Part shown: piece after piece, positions 1 to 8,712 of the stretch
How positions within the stretch are numbered: position 1 is the stretch's first letter
Layout of the letters: every line of letters starts with the position of its first letter
Source of the DNA: Flavobacterium lotistagni
Lineage (GTDB): Bacteria; Bacteroidota; Bacteroidia; Flavobacteriales; Flavobacteriaceae
Length of the DNA stretch: 64,000 nucleotides
Assembly: GCF_011392125.1 (NCBI RefSeq)
Contig: NZ_JAAJBU010000002.1
Location: 411,285-475,284, forward strand
Direction: 5' to 3'
The notes under the pieces: model-generated
What the model saw: the letters and a program-made list of their open reading frames with translations, nothing else
What the model was told of the DNA's origin: nothing
The model's database searches: none
Translations under genes and position numbers: made by a program

Positions 1-1867
1 GGATATCAATCTGTGCCGATTTTAAAGTAGTAGCTTCCATGATTTCAAGGCGTTTTTTGGTAATCTCCAGCGCCATCGATTTGTGGGCAGCCACTGAATC
101 TTCCTTGAGCAGTCGCGATTGTGTAAGTCCGATGCCATCGTCTGAAATACTACACAAGAACTGCCCATTCTGAACATCGAAAAACACATCGATTTTGCCG
201 TTTCCTTTCTTCGGGACCATACCGTGAAGAATAGCATTCTCTACAAAAGGTTGAATTAAAAGTGGTGGAATTCCCATATTAAACTCTACCTTATCGCTCG
301 ATTGAATTTCAAATTCGAACTTGTTGTGAAAGCGCAATTGTTCTAATTCGAGGTAATTTTTCAAACTCTCGATTTCTTTATCAATCGGGATTAATGAGCC
401 TTTGGAATATTCTAGGGTAAGACGCATCAGTTTGGAAAATTTAGCCAAATATTTCAAGGCCGAATCGGTTCCGTTCTGCACGATGAAACTCGATATTGAT
501 CCCAAACAATTGAACACAAAATGCGGATTCATCTGTAAGTGCAAGGCCTTTTGTTCGTATTCGGCTACTTCTTTCTGTAAGGTCAGCCGGCGTTTGATTT
601 GGCGTCGGTTGTAAGTCACGAAAATTAACCCCGCGAGCAAAAACAAACCTACCGCCGTAAAAATCCCAAGTTGCGTATTGCGTTTGGACTGTTCTGCCAG
701 CACAGCAGCCCTGCGTTTGTACTCCGATTCCATTTCCGAGCGCAGCATTTTCTTGCTGTTTTCCTGATTGGTAATACTGTCGCGTGCCACAATATAATTG
801 CGATAATGCGCAAACGAAAGTTCGGTGTTGTGTTGTATGCCATACAAATCGCTGAGCAATTTCTCAGAATGATAAATCTGATCGAGAATACCGATAGCCT
901 TAGCATCAGCCAAAGATTTTTCAGCATAGTCAATCGCTTGGTCATAATTTTTTAGATCTGCATGCAATCGACCCAGATTGTAGCGTGCCAACGAAGCGCC
1001 AAATTTGTTCTGCATAGCTTCGTAAAGCGCCAAAGCTTTGTTGTAATATACTTCAGCCTGCGTGTAATTTTTCTCAGACTTGTAGTAATCACCAAAATAA
1101 TTATTCAGCAAAGCAAAACCGCGTTGGTTATTGGTGGTTGCAAATAACTTTTCGGCTTTTTTATAACAATCGAAAGCCTGATTTTTGTTGCCTTGCTCGG
1201 CGTAAATTACTCCGATATTGGTTAAAGTTACTGCAGCAGTAGGTTCGGTAATGGCTTGCTGGACTTGAAAAGCCTTTTTGAAATACGCAAGTGCCAGGTT
1301 GTTTTTTTGTTGCGATTTGTAAACGATTCCGATGTTGTTGTATGCCTTTGCTGTACTGACTTGATCGCCGATTTTCAAATAGACCTTCAACGCCTTCTGG
1401 TACATTTCCAGCGCCATGTAGTAATTGCTTTGCTGCGAGAAAACGATGCCTTGACTGGCGAAAGCCTTGGCCAATCCGTTTTGGATGCGTTTGATTTCTG
1501 GCTCTTTAGCGTCATGCAACAATGATTCAAATAAAGATTGTGCTTTAGAAAAGTATTGGTTGGCTTGGCGATAATTTCCTAGGATAATATTCGCATTCCC
1601 AGAATTGATATAAGCACTTGCCACACCGAAATCATAACGAGCCTGCTTCGCCAGCGCTTCGGCCTTTAGCGCATAAAAACTAGTGGAATCTGGATTGGAT
1701 TCTTTGAAAGCATCGGCCATTTTGTTCAGGATATTGACCTTAGCTGTATCTGTTTTAGCTATTAGAAATACTCGCTTGAGGCTATCCGCCGGATTTTTCG
1801 AAACTTGTCCTACTGCACCGAACCCGTAAAACAGCAACGAAAATAATATGTAGTAACAGTTTTTCAC
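1..1867 (-). CDS. TPR sensor histidine kinase, LytS/YehU type (partial)
   Basis: This is a membrane sensor kinase whose last codons lie beyond the left edge; about 622 codons are visible. I chose the GTG at 1865-1867 because it opens a signal-like stretch (VKNCYYILFSLLFYGFGAVG) and an in-frame stop lies just upstream. Residues ~20-390 are tandem tetratricopeptide repeats. One membrane helix follows at ~395-416 (FTAVGLFLLAGLIFV). The His_kinase domain has the phospho-acceptor His449 in LQMNPHFVFN. The N-box (PFVENAILHG) and G1 box (SDDGIGL) of the ATPase domain are visible before the cut. In this family the usual partner is a LytTR response regulator, expected just outside the window. The ligand is unknown. 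Family assignment is firm; the pathway is not known. Confidence 0.9.
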   Translation of the reverse strand, partial: MKNCYYILFSLLFYGFGAVGQVSKNPADSLKRVFLIAKTDTAKVNILNKMADAFKESNPDSTSFYALKAEALAKQARYDFGVASAYINSGNANIILGNYRQANQYFSKAQSLFESLLHDAKEPEIKRIQNGLAKAFASQGIVFSQQSNYYMALEMYQKALKVYLKIGDQVSTAKAYNNIGIVYKSQQKNNLALAYFKKAFQVQQAITEPTAAVTLTNIGVIYAEQGNKNQAFDCYKKAEKLFATTNNQRGFALLNNYFGDYYKSEKNYTQAEVYYNKALALYEAMQNKFGASLARYNLGRLHADLKNYDQAIDYAEKSLADAKAIGILDQIYHSEKLLSDLYGIQHNTELSFAHYRNYIVARDSITNQENSKKMLRSEMESEYKRRAAVLAEQSKRNTQLGIFTAVGLFLLAGLIFVTYNRRQIKRRLTLQKEVAEYEQKALHLQMNPHFVFNCLGSISSFIVQNGTDSALKYLAKFSKLMRLTLEYSKGSLIPIDKEIESLKNYLELEQLRFHNKFEFEIQSSDKVEFNMGIPPLLIQPFVENAILHGMVPKKGNGKIDVFFDVQNGQFLCSISDDGIGLTQSRLLKEDSVAAHKSMALEITKKRLEIMEATTLKSAQIDI

Positions 1868-1888
1868 AATACTGATTTTTATCTAAAC

Positions 1889-1896
1889 CAAAGATA
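1889..1896 (-). promoter_or_regulatory. Flavobacterial -7 element before the sensor kinase
   Basis: The minus strand reads TATCTTTG, which matches the flavobacterial -7 consensus TAnnTTTG. It lies 21 bases before the GTG start. The -33 position has TTT rather than TTG at a 17-base spacing, so the match is partial. Confidence 0.4.
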
Positions 1897-1989
1897 GCGC
1901 AAGGACTTGGCATAAAAATAAGCGATTTAGCAATATATCAGTTTGGTTTATTATTCTAGGGATTTGACCGATTATTCAGTTTTGGAAAT

Positions 1990-2023
1990 AAAAAAACCTG
2001 ACCGGTTGCCCAATCAGGTTTTA
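1990..2023 (-). terminator. Rho-independent terminator after eno
   Basis: On the minus strand AAACCTGA, a 12-base loop, and TCAGGTTT form a perfect 8-bp stem followed by a T run. It sits about 20 bases past the eno stop. A-rich sequence on the other side means it could also end transcripts coming the other way. Confidence 0.85.
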
Positions 2024-2041
2024 TCTTGAAAATTAAAAATC

Positions 2042-3340
<1,299 letters not shown>

Positions 3341-3351
3341 TTAGGTTATTT

Positions 3352-3461
3352 AGCTGTCAGCTTTTAGCTTTTAGCGGTCAGCGGTTAGCTGAAGTATTTA
3401 TAAAATTAGCTTTAAGCTGAGAGCTGACCGCTGATAGCTGATAGCTGATAGCTGATAGCTT
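3352..3461. repeat. AGCNNNN heptamer tract in the eno leader
   Basis: The tract is made of 7-base units that begin AGC or a close variant: AGCTGTC, AGCTTTT, AGCTTTT, AGCGGTC, AGCGGTT, AGCTGAA, a 14-base spacer, AGCTTTA, AGCTGAG, AGCTGAC, CGCTGAT, then about 4.6 perfect AGCTGAT units. The two halves can pair (AGCGGTCAGC with GCTGACCGCT), so the leader RNA may fold into a long hairpin. It lies between the eno promoter and start codon. Confidence 0.9.
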
Positions 3462-3469
3462 ACATAGTA

Positions 3470-3498
3470 CAAATATATTCTATCTTAAATTTTGACAA
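3470..3498 (-). promoter_or_regulatory. eno promoter (flavobacterial consensus)
   Basis: The minus strand has TTG (3496-3498), an 18-base spacer and TATATTTG (3470-3477). This is a full match to the Bacteroidota housekeeping-sigma consensus TTG-N17-23-TAnnTTTG. Transcription would start near 3463, giving a ~135-base leader that contains the heptamer tract. Confidence 0.8.
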
Positions 3499-3532
3499 TC
3501 TTTAAAATGTTGAATTTATCAACGATAACGAT

Positions 3533-4642
3533 TTAGTTCTGGCTGGCTTTGATGTTCTCTATAAACTGGTCAAACAGATACGAAGAATCGTGTGGCCCTG
3601 GACTGGCTTCAGGATGGTATTGCACCGAGAAGCAATTTTTATTTTTCAGGCGCATTCCGGCCACCGTATTATCATTGAGATGGATGTGCGTAATTTCAAT
3701 TTCGGGATGGTTTTCGGCTTCTTCGCGATGGATGGCAAAACCGTGGTTCTGCGAAGTGATTTCGCCCTTTCCAGTAATTAAATTCTTCACCGGATGATTG
3801 ATCCCGCGGTGTCCGCCAAACATTTTAAATGTCGAAACCCCATTGGCCAATCCGATGATTTGGTGTCCGAGACAAATGCCGAACAGCGGTTGGTTATTCT
3901 CTAGTATTTCTTTGGCTACTTGAATGGCTCCTCTTAGGGGCTCCGGGTCGCCCGGGCCGTTGGAAAGAAAATAACCGTCAGGATTAAAATCAGCTAAATC
4001 CTTGTAAGTCGCGTCGTAAGGAAACACTTTGATGTAGCAGTTGCGCTTGGCTAGGTTACGCAGGATGTTGGTTTTGATACCTAAATCGAGTGCGGAGATT
4101 TTGTATTTGGCGTTTTCGTTGCCAAAGAAATAAGGTTGTTTCGTCGATACTTTTGAAGCGAGTTCTAAACCTTTCATATCGGGCACGTTGGCGAGTTGCT
4201 TTTTAAGTTCTTCCACTGAAGTGCCGTCGGTACAGATGACAGCGTTTTGGGCGCCGTGATCTCGAACGTAAGCCGTTAAAGCGCGCGTGTCGACATCGGA
4301 AATGCAGACCAGGTTGTGTTTTTTGAAATAGTCCTCGAGACTACCCGAAGCATTGTCGCGCGAATAATTGAAACTGAAATTCTTGCAGACCAAGCCAGCG
4401 ATTTTGACCGAATCGGATTCGACTTCTTCTGCGTTCACACCGTAGTTCCCGATGTGCGGATTGGTCGTAATCATGATCTGCCCGAAATAAGACGGATCGG
4501 TGAAGATTTCCTGATAGCCGGTCATTCCGGTGTTGAAGCAAAGTTCTCCGAAAGTCGTTCCCGAAATACCGATCGATTTGCCGTGAAAAATGGTGCCGTC
4601 GCTGAGTAAGAGGATGGCGGGTTGTTGTGTTTTGTAGTTCAT
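3533..4642 (-). CDS. carA: Carbamoyl-phosphate synthase small subunit
   Basis: The glutaminase subunit releases ammonia from glutamine and passes it to the large subunit CarB to make carbamoyl phosphate for pyrimidine and arginine synthesis. The protein has 369 residues. The N-terminal CPSase domain (LLSDGTIFHGKSIG onward) covers about 1-150, and the class I amidotransferase domain covers about 185-365. The nucleophile Cys257 is in PLFGICLGHQ, and His343/Glu345 are in QYHPEA. carB is not adjacent. The gene follows rplQ after a terminator and a repeat-rich gap, and has its own promoter. Confidence 0.98.
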   Translation of the reverse strand: MNYKTQQPAILLLSDGTIFHGKSIGISGTTFGELCFNTGMTGYQEIFTDPSYFGQIMITTNPHIGNYGVNAEEVESDSVKIAGLVCKNFSFNYSRDNASGSLEDYFKKHNLVCISDVDTRALTAYVRDHGAQNAVICTDGTSVEELKKQLANVPDMKGLELASKVSTKQPYFFGNENAKYKISALDLGIKTNILRNLAKRNCYIKVFPYDATYKDLADFNPDGYFLSNGPGDPEPLRGAIQVAKEILENNQPLFGICLGHQIIGLANGVSTFKMFGGHRGINHPVKNLITGKGEITSQNHGFAIHREEAENHPEIEITHIHLNDNTVAGMRLKNKNCFSVQYHPEASPGPHDSSYLFDQFIENIKASQN

Positions 4643-4660
4643 GTAGTTGTTGGTGTTGTG

Positions 4661-4750
4661 TTAGCTGTTAGCTGTTAGCTGTTAGCTGTTAGCTGTTAGC
4701 TGTTAGCTGTTAGCTGTTAGCTGTTAGCTGTTAGCTGTTAGCTGTTAGCT
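4661..4750. repeat. Perfect (TTAGCTG)12.9 microsatellite in the carA leader
   Basis: Ninety bases are a perfect tandem array of the heptamer TTAGCTG (12 full copies plus 6 bases). It occupies almost the whole predicted 5' leader of carA, between the promoter at 4755-4782 and the start codon at 4642. Perfect short tandem arrays of this length are prone to slippage, so copy number may vary between strains. Confidence 0.97.
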
Positions 4751-4754
4751 AGTG

Positions 4755-4782
4755 CAAATTTATTTTTTTTATTTTCTCGCAA
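4755..4782 (-). promoter_or_regulatory. carA promoter (flavobacterial consensus)
   Basis: The minus strand shows TTG (4780-4782), a 17-base spacer and TAAATTTG (4755-4762), a full consensus match. The -33 element lies inside the GCAAAGAC direct repeat. The transcript would begin at or just inside the heptamer array. Confidence 0.75.
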
Positions 4783-4800
4783 AGACGCAAAGACGCAAAG
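4779..4800. repeat. GCAAAGAC direct repeat
   Basis: The 8-base unit GCAAAGAC is present about 2.75 times in a row. It overlaps the -33 element of the carA promoter. No function can be read from it. Confidence 0.7.
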
Positions 4801-4829
4801 GTTTTCAGAATTTTTGAACAGTAGCCGTT

Positions 4830-4932
4830 GCCCTAGCCCTGATGATTTGATATTAAGAGGAGACTCGAGACCAAAGGTCGAACTGTATGTAGCGATAGCG
4901 AAATAAAAGTCCAGTGGACTTCAGGTATAAGG
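4830..4932 (+). repeat. Family B structured repeat, copy B1
   Basis: It begins with the junction GCCCTAGCCCTGATGATT and has the family B core. The first hairpin is GACC-AAA-GGTC, the second GC-GATA-GC, and the third AAGTCC-AGT-GGACTT, followed by CAGG. The same order of small hairpins recurs at 63420-63882 with different stem sequences. The upstream GCGAACTGG part is missing here. The strand is the orientation used for description; transcription is not shown. Confidence 0.75.
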
Positions 4933-4976
4933 CTGGATTTAGATTTTAAAATTAGGCGTCCTTTATTTACACTGCA

Positions 4977-5063
4977 GCCCTAGCCCTGATGGAAGTGTAA
5001 ATCCTTTTGTTCTGGGGTTCAGAACAAAAGATTGCAACGTACAGCAGGTTCCCGGCTCCTGAA
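4977..5063 (+). repeat. Family A structured repeat, copy A1
   Basis: Starts GCCCTAGCCCTGATGG and contains a perfect 11-bp hairpin: CTTTTGTTCTG (5004-5014), loop GGGTT, CAGAACAAAAG (5020-5030). It ends around ACAGCAGG...CTCCTGA. A second copy at 32288-32394 keeps the flanks and the stem but not the stem sequence. It lies just downstream of rplQ and directly follows B1, sharing the CCCTAGCCCTGATG junction. Confidence 0.75.
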
Positions 5064-5071
5064 AAAAATCC

Positions 5072-5107
5072 AAAAAAAAAGGACAAACTTTAAAAGTTCA
5101 TCCTTTA
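5072..5107 (-). terminator. Terminator of the ribosomal block after rplQ
   Basis: On the minus strand AAAGGATGAACTT and AGTTTGTCCTTT form a long stem with two G-U pairs and a short loop, followed by a run of T. It starts about 24 bases after the rplQ stop and probably ends the whole rpsL-rplQ transcript. Confidence 0.85.
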
Positions 5108-5130
5108 TTTTTATGGAGTGCTGATTTTCA

Positions 5131-5757
5131 TTACTCAGCTTTCTCTTCGGTATCTTCAGCGGCTGGGGCTTCTGGAGCTTCTGCTGATGGTTCTTCCACT
5201 GCTGGGGTTTCAACCACCGGAGTAGTTTCCTCAACTTGTGCTTCTGCAGCCGGAGCTTCTTCGATTTTAGCCTCAGGCGCTTCTGCCTTTGGAGCTTCTG
5301 CTTTTGGAGCCGCTGGCGCAGTAGTAGCTCCGCCTTTTCCTTTTCCGCCACGACGGCTTTTCGCTTTTTTCTCCTCTTTTTTACCTCCGTTGTATAGTTC
5401 GTTAAAATCTACCAGTTCGATCATCGCCATATCGGCGTTATCCCCTAAACGATTTCCAACCTTGATGATACGAGTGTAACCACCTGGACGGTCGCCTACT
5501 TTGGCAGCTACGTCGCGGAACAAATCTGTAACTGCGTATTTGCTTTTGAGGTATGCGAAAACGATACGACGGTTGTGCGTAGTATCTTCTTTTGATTTGG
5601 TAATCAGCGGTTCAACGAATTGTTTTAACGCTTTAGCCTTAGCAACAGTAGTGTTGATGCGTTTGTGCTCGATCAACGAACAAGCCATGTTAGCCAACAT
5701 AGCCGTTCTGTGGCCTTTCTGTCTGCTTAAGTGATTGAATTTTTTTCCGTGTCTCAT
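5131..5757 (-). CDS. rplQ: 50S ribosomal protein L17 with acidic tail
   Basis: L17 binds 23S rRNA near the exit of the peptide tunnel. The first ~120 residues are a normal L17 ([20 protein letters not shown]). After a Lys/Arg/Gly linker at about 130-143, a tail of about 65 residues rich in Ala, Glu and Pro follows, giving 208 residues against ~120-130 in most bacteria. Such tails are common in Bacteroidota L17. It is the last gene of the ribosomal block, 62 bases after rpoA, and is followed by a strong terminator. The function of the tail is unknown. Confidence 0.97.
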   Translation of the reverse strand: MRHGKKFNHLSRQKGHRTAMLANMACSLIEHKRINTTVAKAKALKQFVEPLITKSKEDTTHNRRIVFAYLKSKYAVTDLFRDVAAKVGDRPGGYTRIIKVGNRLGDNADMAMIELVDFNELYNGGKKEEKKAKSRRGGKGKGGATTAPAAPKAEAPKAEAPEAKIEEAPAAEAQVEETTPVVETPAVEEPSAEAPEAPAAEDTEEKAE

Positions 5758-5819
5758 GACATTTTTTTTAAACCTTCCTCTTGCTCAATCCGCTCTGGAG
5801 AGCAAAATAGGAAAGCGAT

Positions 5820-6812
5820 TTATTCTTTATCTAATTTGTATTTGCTTAAGTCCATTCCGAAAGTCAGGTTTTTCACAGCGACAAGCTCATCAAGCTCCGT
5901 AAGTGATTTTTTTCCGAAGTTGCGGAATTTCATTAAATCGTTTTTGTTGAATGACACCAAGTCTCCAAGGGTATCTACTTCTGCTGCTTTCAAGCAATTG
6001 AGCGCACGAACGGATAAGTCCATATCAACCAACTTGGTTTTGAGCAACTGGCGCATATGCAATGATTCTTCGTCGTATGACTCAGTTTGTGCAATTTCAT
6101 CCGCCTCGAGAGTGATTCTTTCGTCAGAAAACAACATGAAGTGGTGGATCAACACTTTTGCTGCCTCAGTAAGGGCGTCTTTAGGGTTGATGGAACCATC
6201 GGTTTTGATTTCGAAAATCAACTTTTCGTAATCGGTTTTCTGCTCCACACGGAAGTTTTCAATGGCATATTTTACGTTTTTAACCGGCGTAAAAATAGAA
6301 TCCGTGAAAATGGTTCCGATGGCAGCATTCTGTTTTTTGTTTTCCTCAGCTGGAACATAACCGCGCCCTTTTTCGATGGTTAGTTCGAGATTAAGCTTGA
6401 TTTTGCTATCTAAGTTACAGATAACCAGTTCTGGGTTCAGTACTTGGAAACCTGAAATAAACTTCTGGAAATCACCGGCAGTCAATTGGTCTTTACCGGT
6501 TACAGAAATCGTTACAGACTCGTTGTCAACGTCTTCAATCTGACGCTTGAAACGCACTTGTTTCAAATTCAGGATGATTTCGGTAACGTCTTCCACCACA
6601 CCTGAGATCGTTGAGAATTCGTGGTCTACACCTTCGATGCGAACCGAAGTAATTGCGTAGCCTTCCAAAGCGGAAAGCATCACTCTTCTAAGTGCATTCC
6701 CCACGGTCAATCCGTAGCCCGGTTCCAAAGGACGAAATTCAAATTTCCCTTCGAAATCGTTCGAATCGATCATGATCACTTTATCGGGTTTCTGAAAATT
6801 AAATATTGCCAT
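5820..6812 (-). CDS. rpoA: RNA polymerase alpha subunit
   Basis: Alpha dimerises to scaffold beta and beta-prime and contacts promoters and regulators. The 330 residues are the normal length. The N-terminal domain shows [27 protein letters not shown] sequence ([16 protein letters not shown]) at about 30-55. A linker around 230-250 leads to the C-terminal domain with [19 protein letters not shown] and [12 protein letters not shown], the helix-hairpin-helix DNA and activator contact region. It lies between rpsD (19-base gap) and rplQ, as in the alpha operon of most bacteria. Confidence 0.99.
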   Translation of the reverse strand: MAIFNFQKPDKVIMIDSNDFEGKFEFRPLEPGYGLTVGNALRRVMLSALEGYAITSVRIEGVDHEFSTISGVVEDVTEIILNLKQVRFKRQIEDVDNESVTISVTGKDQLTAGDFQKFISGFQVLNPELVICNLDSKIKLNLELTIEKGRGYVPAEENKKQNAAIGTIFTDSIFTPVKNVKYAIENFRVEQKTDYEKLIFEIKTDGSINPKDALTEAAKVLIHHFMLFSDERITLEADEIAQTESYDEESLHMRQLLKTKLVDMDLSVRALNCLKAAEVDTLGDLVSFNKNDLMKFRNFGKKSLTELDELVAVKNLTFGMDLSKYKLDKE

Positions 6813-6831
6813 AATTTCGACTAAGTCTTTA

Positions 6832-7437
6832 TTATTTGTTGTACAATTCGACGATCAGCTGTTCTTTGATGTTTTCAGGGATTTGCAAACGTGCAGGTAC
6901 CGATACGAAAACACCTTCTTTGGTGTCGTTGTTCCAAGTAATCCACTCATATACGTGAGAAGAATTTGCCAAAGAACGCTCGATAGCTTCCACTGATTTT
7001 GATTTTTCACGAACGGCTACTTTATCGCCAGGTTTTAAATGGTAAGAAGGAATGTTCACTACCTCACCATTTACGGTAATATGTCTGTGTGATACGATTT
7101 GACGGGCAGCACGACGAGAAGGAGCGATACCCATTCTGTATACTACGTTGTCCAGTCTTGCCTCACAAAGTTGGATTAATACTTCACCTGTTACTCCACG
7201 AGCAGCAGATGCTTTTTCAAAAAGGCCTCTGAATTGCTTCTCTAAGATTCCGTAGGTGTACTTCGCTTTTTGCTTTTCCATCAACTGAACTGCGTATTCA
7301 GATTTTTTACCTCTTTTCTTTGCCATCCCGTGTTGTCCGGGTGGGTAATTTCTCTTCTCGAAAGACTTGTCTTCTCCGAAGATTGCTTCGCCAAATTTAC
7401 GGGCGATTCTTGTACTTGGACCAGTATATCTTGCCAT
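6832..7437 (-). CDS. rpsD: 30S ribosomal protein S4
   Basis: S4 is a primary binder that starts assembly of the 30S body by holding the 16S five-way junction. The 201 residues contain the N-terminal region ([20 protein letters not shown]) without a zinc-binding cysteine cluster, and the S4 RNA-binding domain at about 90-150 ([20 protein letters not shown]). The gap of 89 bases to rpsK is larger than most in this block. S4 often represses its own operon in other bacteria; no leader structure was worked out here. Confidence 0.99.
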   Translation of the reverse strand: MARYTGPSTRIARKFGEAIFGEDKSFEKRNYPPGQHGMAKKRGKKSEYAVQLMEKQKAKYTYGILEKQFRGLFEKASAARGVTGEVLIQLCEARLDNVVYRMGIAPSRRAARQIVSHRHITVNGEVVNIPSYHLKPGDKVAVREKSKSVEAIERSLANSSHVYEWITWNNDTKEGVFVSVPARLQIPENIKEQLIVELYNK

Positions 7438-7526
7438 TTCTAATTGTTTGAGACAGCGGTTATGAATTCAGGTCTTATCCTTCGATAACCGGAAACCTGT
7501 CTAGGTTATACTATAATTTTTGAGCG

Positions 7527-7910
7527 TTATACTCTACGTCTTTTAGGAGGACGACATCCGTTGTGCGGCATTGGAGTAACGTCGATGATCTCGGTTACTT
7601 CTACCCCGCTGTTATGAATCGAGCGGATTGCAGACTCACGTCCGTTTCCTGGCCCTTTTACATAGACTTTTACTTTTTTCAAACCAGCTTCCATTGCTAC
7701 TTTGCTGCAATCTTCAGCTGCCATCTGTGCGGCGTAAGGCGTGTTCTTCTTAGAACCACGGAATCCCATTTTACCGGCAGAAGACCATGAAATCACTTCT
7801 CCTTTTTTGTTGGTGAGTGAAATAATGATGTTGTTGAAAGTAGCGCTGATGTGCGCTTCACCAGTCGATTCTACGACTACTTTACGCTTTTTAGTTGTTG
7901 CTTTAGCCAT
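7527..7910 (-). CDS. rpsK: 30S ribosomal protein S11
   Basis: S11 lies in the 30S platform and shapes the site where mRNA and the P/E tRNAs meet. The 127 residues include the family core [19 protein letters not shown], the [16 protein letters not shown] motif and the C-terminal [18 protein letters not shown]. It starts 9 bases after rpsM and belongs to the alpha-operon part of the block. Confidence 0.99.
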   Translation of the reverse strand: MAKATTKKRKVVVESTGEAHISATFNNIIISLTNKKGEVISWSSAGKMGFRGSKKNTPYAAQMAAEDCSKVAMEAGLKKVKVYVKGPGNGRESAIRSIHNSGVEVTEIIDVTPMPHNGCRPPKRRRV

Positions 7911-7919
7911 TACTACTTA

Positions 7920-8294
7920 TTATTTAGTTGCTTTTTTCTTGTTAGCAACAGTTTTACGCTTACCTTTTCTAGTTCTCGAGTTGTTTTTGGTTCTTTGACC
8001 ACGCAAAGGAAGACCGGCTCTGTGGCGGATACCTCTGTAACAACCGATGTCCATCAAACGCTTGATGTTCAAAGATGTTTCAGAACGCAATTCACCTTCA
8101 ATCTTGTAGTAAGAAACCGCATCACGGATTGCTCCGATCTGGTCATCATTCCAATCTTGAACTTTAATGTCTTCGCTTACATTAGCTTTAGCCAATATTT
8201 CGCTTGCACGGCTTTTACCAATTCCGAAGATGTAGGTCAAAGCGATAACTCCTCTTTTGTTTTTTGGGATGTCTACCCCTGCTATTCTTGCCAT
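7920..8294 (-). CDS. rpsM: 30S ribosomal protein S13
   Basis: S13 sits in the 30S head and forms bridges to the 50S subunit and to P-site tRNA. The 124 residues begin [20 protein letters not shown], contain the helix-turn motif [10 protein letters not shown], and end in a basic tail ([20 protein letters not shown]) that reaches the tRNA. It follows rpmJ by two bases and precedes rpsK. Confidence 0.99.
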   Translation of the reverse strand: MARIAGVDIPKNKRGVIALTYIFGIGKSRASEILAKANVSEDIKVQDWNDDQIGAIRDAVSYYKIEGELRSETSLNIKRLMDIGCYRGIRHRAGLPLRGQRTKNNSRTRKGKRKTVANKKKATK

Positions 8295-8296
8295 AA

Positions 8297-8413
8297 TTAT
8301 CCTTGTCTTTGTTTAAATCTAGGATTCTTTTTGTTGATTACGTATAATCTTCCTTTTCTGCGAACGATGATGCACTCGGCACTACGTTTCTTTACTGATG
8401 CTCTTACTTTCAT
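8297..8413 (-). CDS. rpmJ: 50S ribosomal protein L36, zinc-free form
   Basis: A 38-residue protein read directly from the sequence: it begins [20 protein letters not shown] and ends [13 protein letters not shown]36 supports 23S rRNA folding in the 50S subunit. The classical form has a Cys3-His zinc site; here only one cysteine remains (SAEC), and the second Cys pair and His are replaced, so this is a zinc-independent (C-minus) form. It lies between infA and rpsM in the expected order. The gap to infA contains a heptamer repeat tract. Confidence 0.97.
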
Positions 8414-8421
8414 TTTAGTTT

Positions 8422-8490
8422 AGCTTTAAGCTTTCAGCCTTTAGCTTTCAGCGTTTGTTTTGAAGCGCTGATAGCTGACTGCTGACCGCT
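8422..8490. repeat. AGCNNNN heptamer tract between infA and rpmJ
   Basis: Units AGCTTTA, AGCTTTC, AGCCTTT and AGCTTTC are followed by a T-rich spacer and AGCGCTGAT, AGCTGAC, TGCTGACC, GCT. It is the same degenerate heptamer family seen in front of eno and carA. It lies inside the ribosomal block, just after the infA stop and just before rpmJ. Confidence 0.75.
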
Positions 8491-8492
8491 AT

Positions 8493-8708
8493 TTAATATC
8501 TATAAGTAATTCTTGCTTTTGACAAATCGTAAGGACTCATTTCCAGCTTCACTTTGTCACCAGGTAACAACTTGATGTAGTGCATACGCATTTTGCCAGA
8601 AATGTGAGCGATTACGATGTGTCCGTTTTCTAACTCTACACGGAACATCGCATTCGAAAGTGCTTCGATGATGGATCCGTCTTGTTCTATTGCTGATTGT
8701 TTTGCCAT
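8493..8708 (-). CDS. infA: Translation initiation factor IF-1
   Basis: IF-1 blocks the A site of the 30S subunit and assists IF-2 and IF-3 during initiation. The 71 residues form a single S1/OB-fold ([63 protein letters not shown]). The gene begins 4 bases after secY, so the two are probably translationally linked. The heptamer tract follows its stop codon. Confidence 0.99.
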   Translation of the reverse strand: MAKQSAIEQDGSIIEALSNAMFRVELENGHIVIAHISGKMRMHYIKLLPGDKVKLEMSPYDLSKARITYRY

Positions 8709-8712
8709 AAAA

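Larger units (their letters stand above)
4643..5130. other. Repeat-rich gap between rplQ and carA
   Basis: No gene is seen. Reading from carA toward rplQ it holds the carA heptamer leader, the carA promoter, an 8-bp GCAAAGAC direct repeat, one family B element, one family A element and the rplQ terminator, each listed separately. Only a few dozen bases are left unexplained. Confidence 0.85.

Noticed and set aside
4661..4750. CRISPR or rho-dependent terminator in the carA leader
   Set aside because: It is a pure 7-base tandem repeat without spacers, and it lies downstream of a consensus promoter rather than after a gene.
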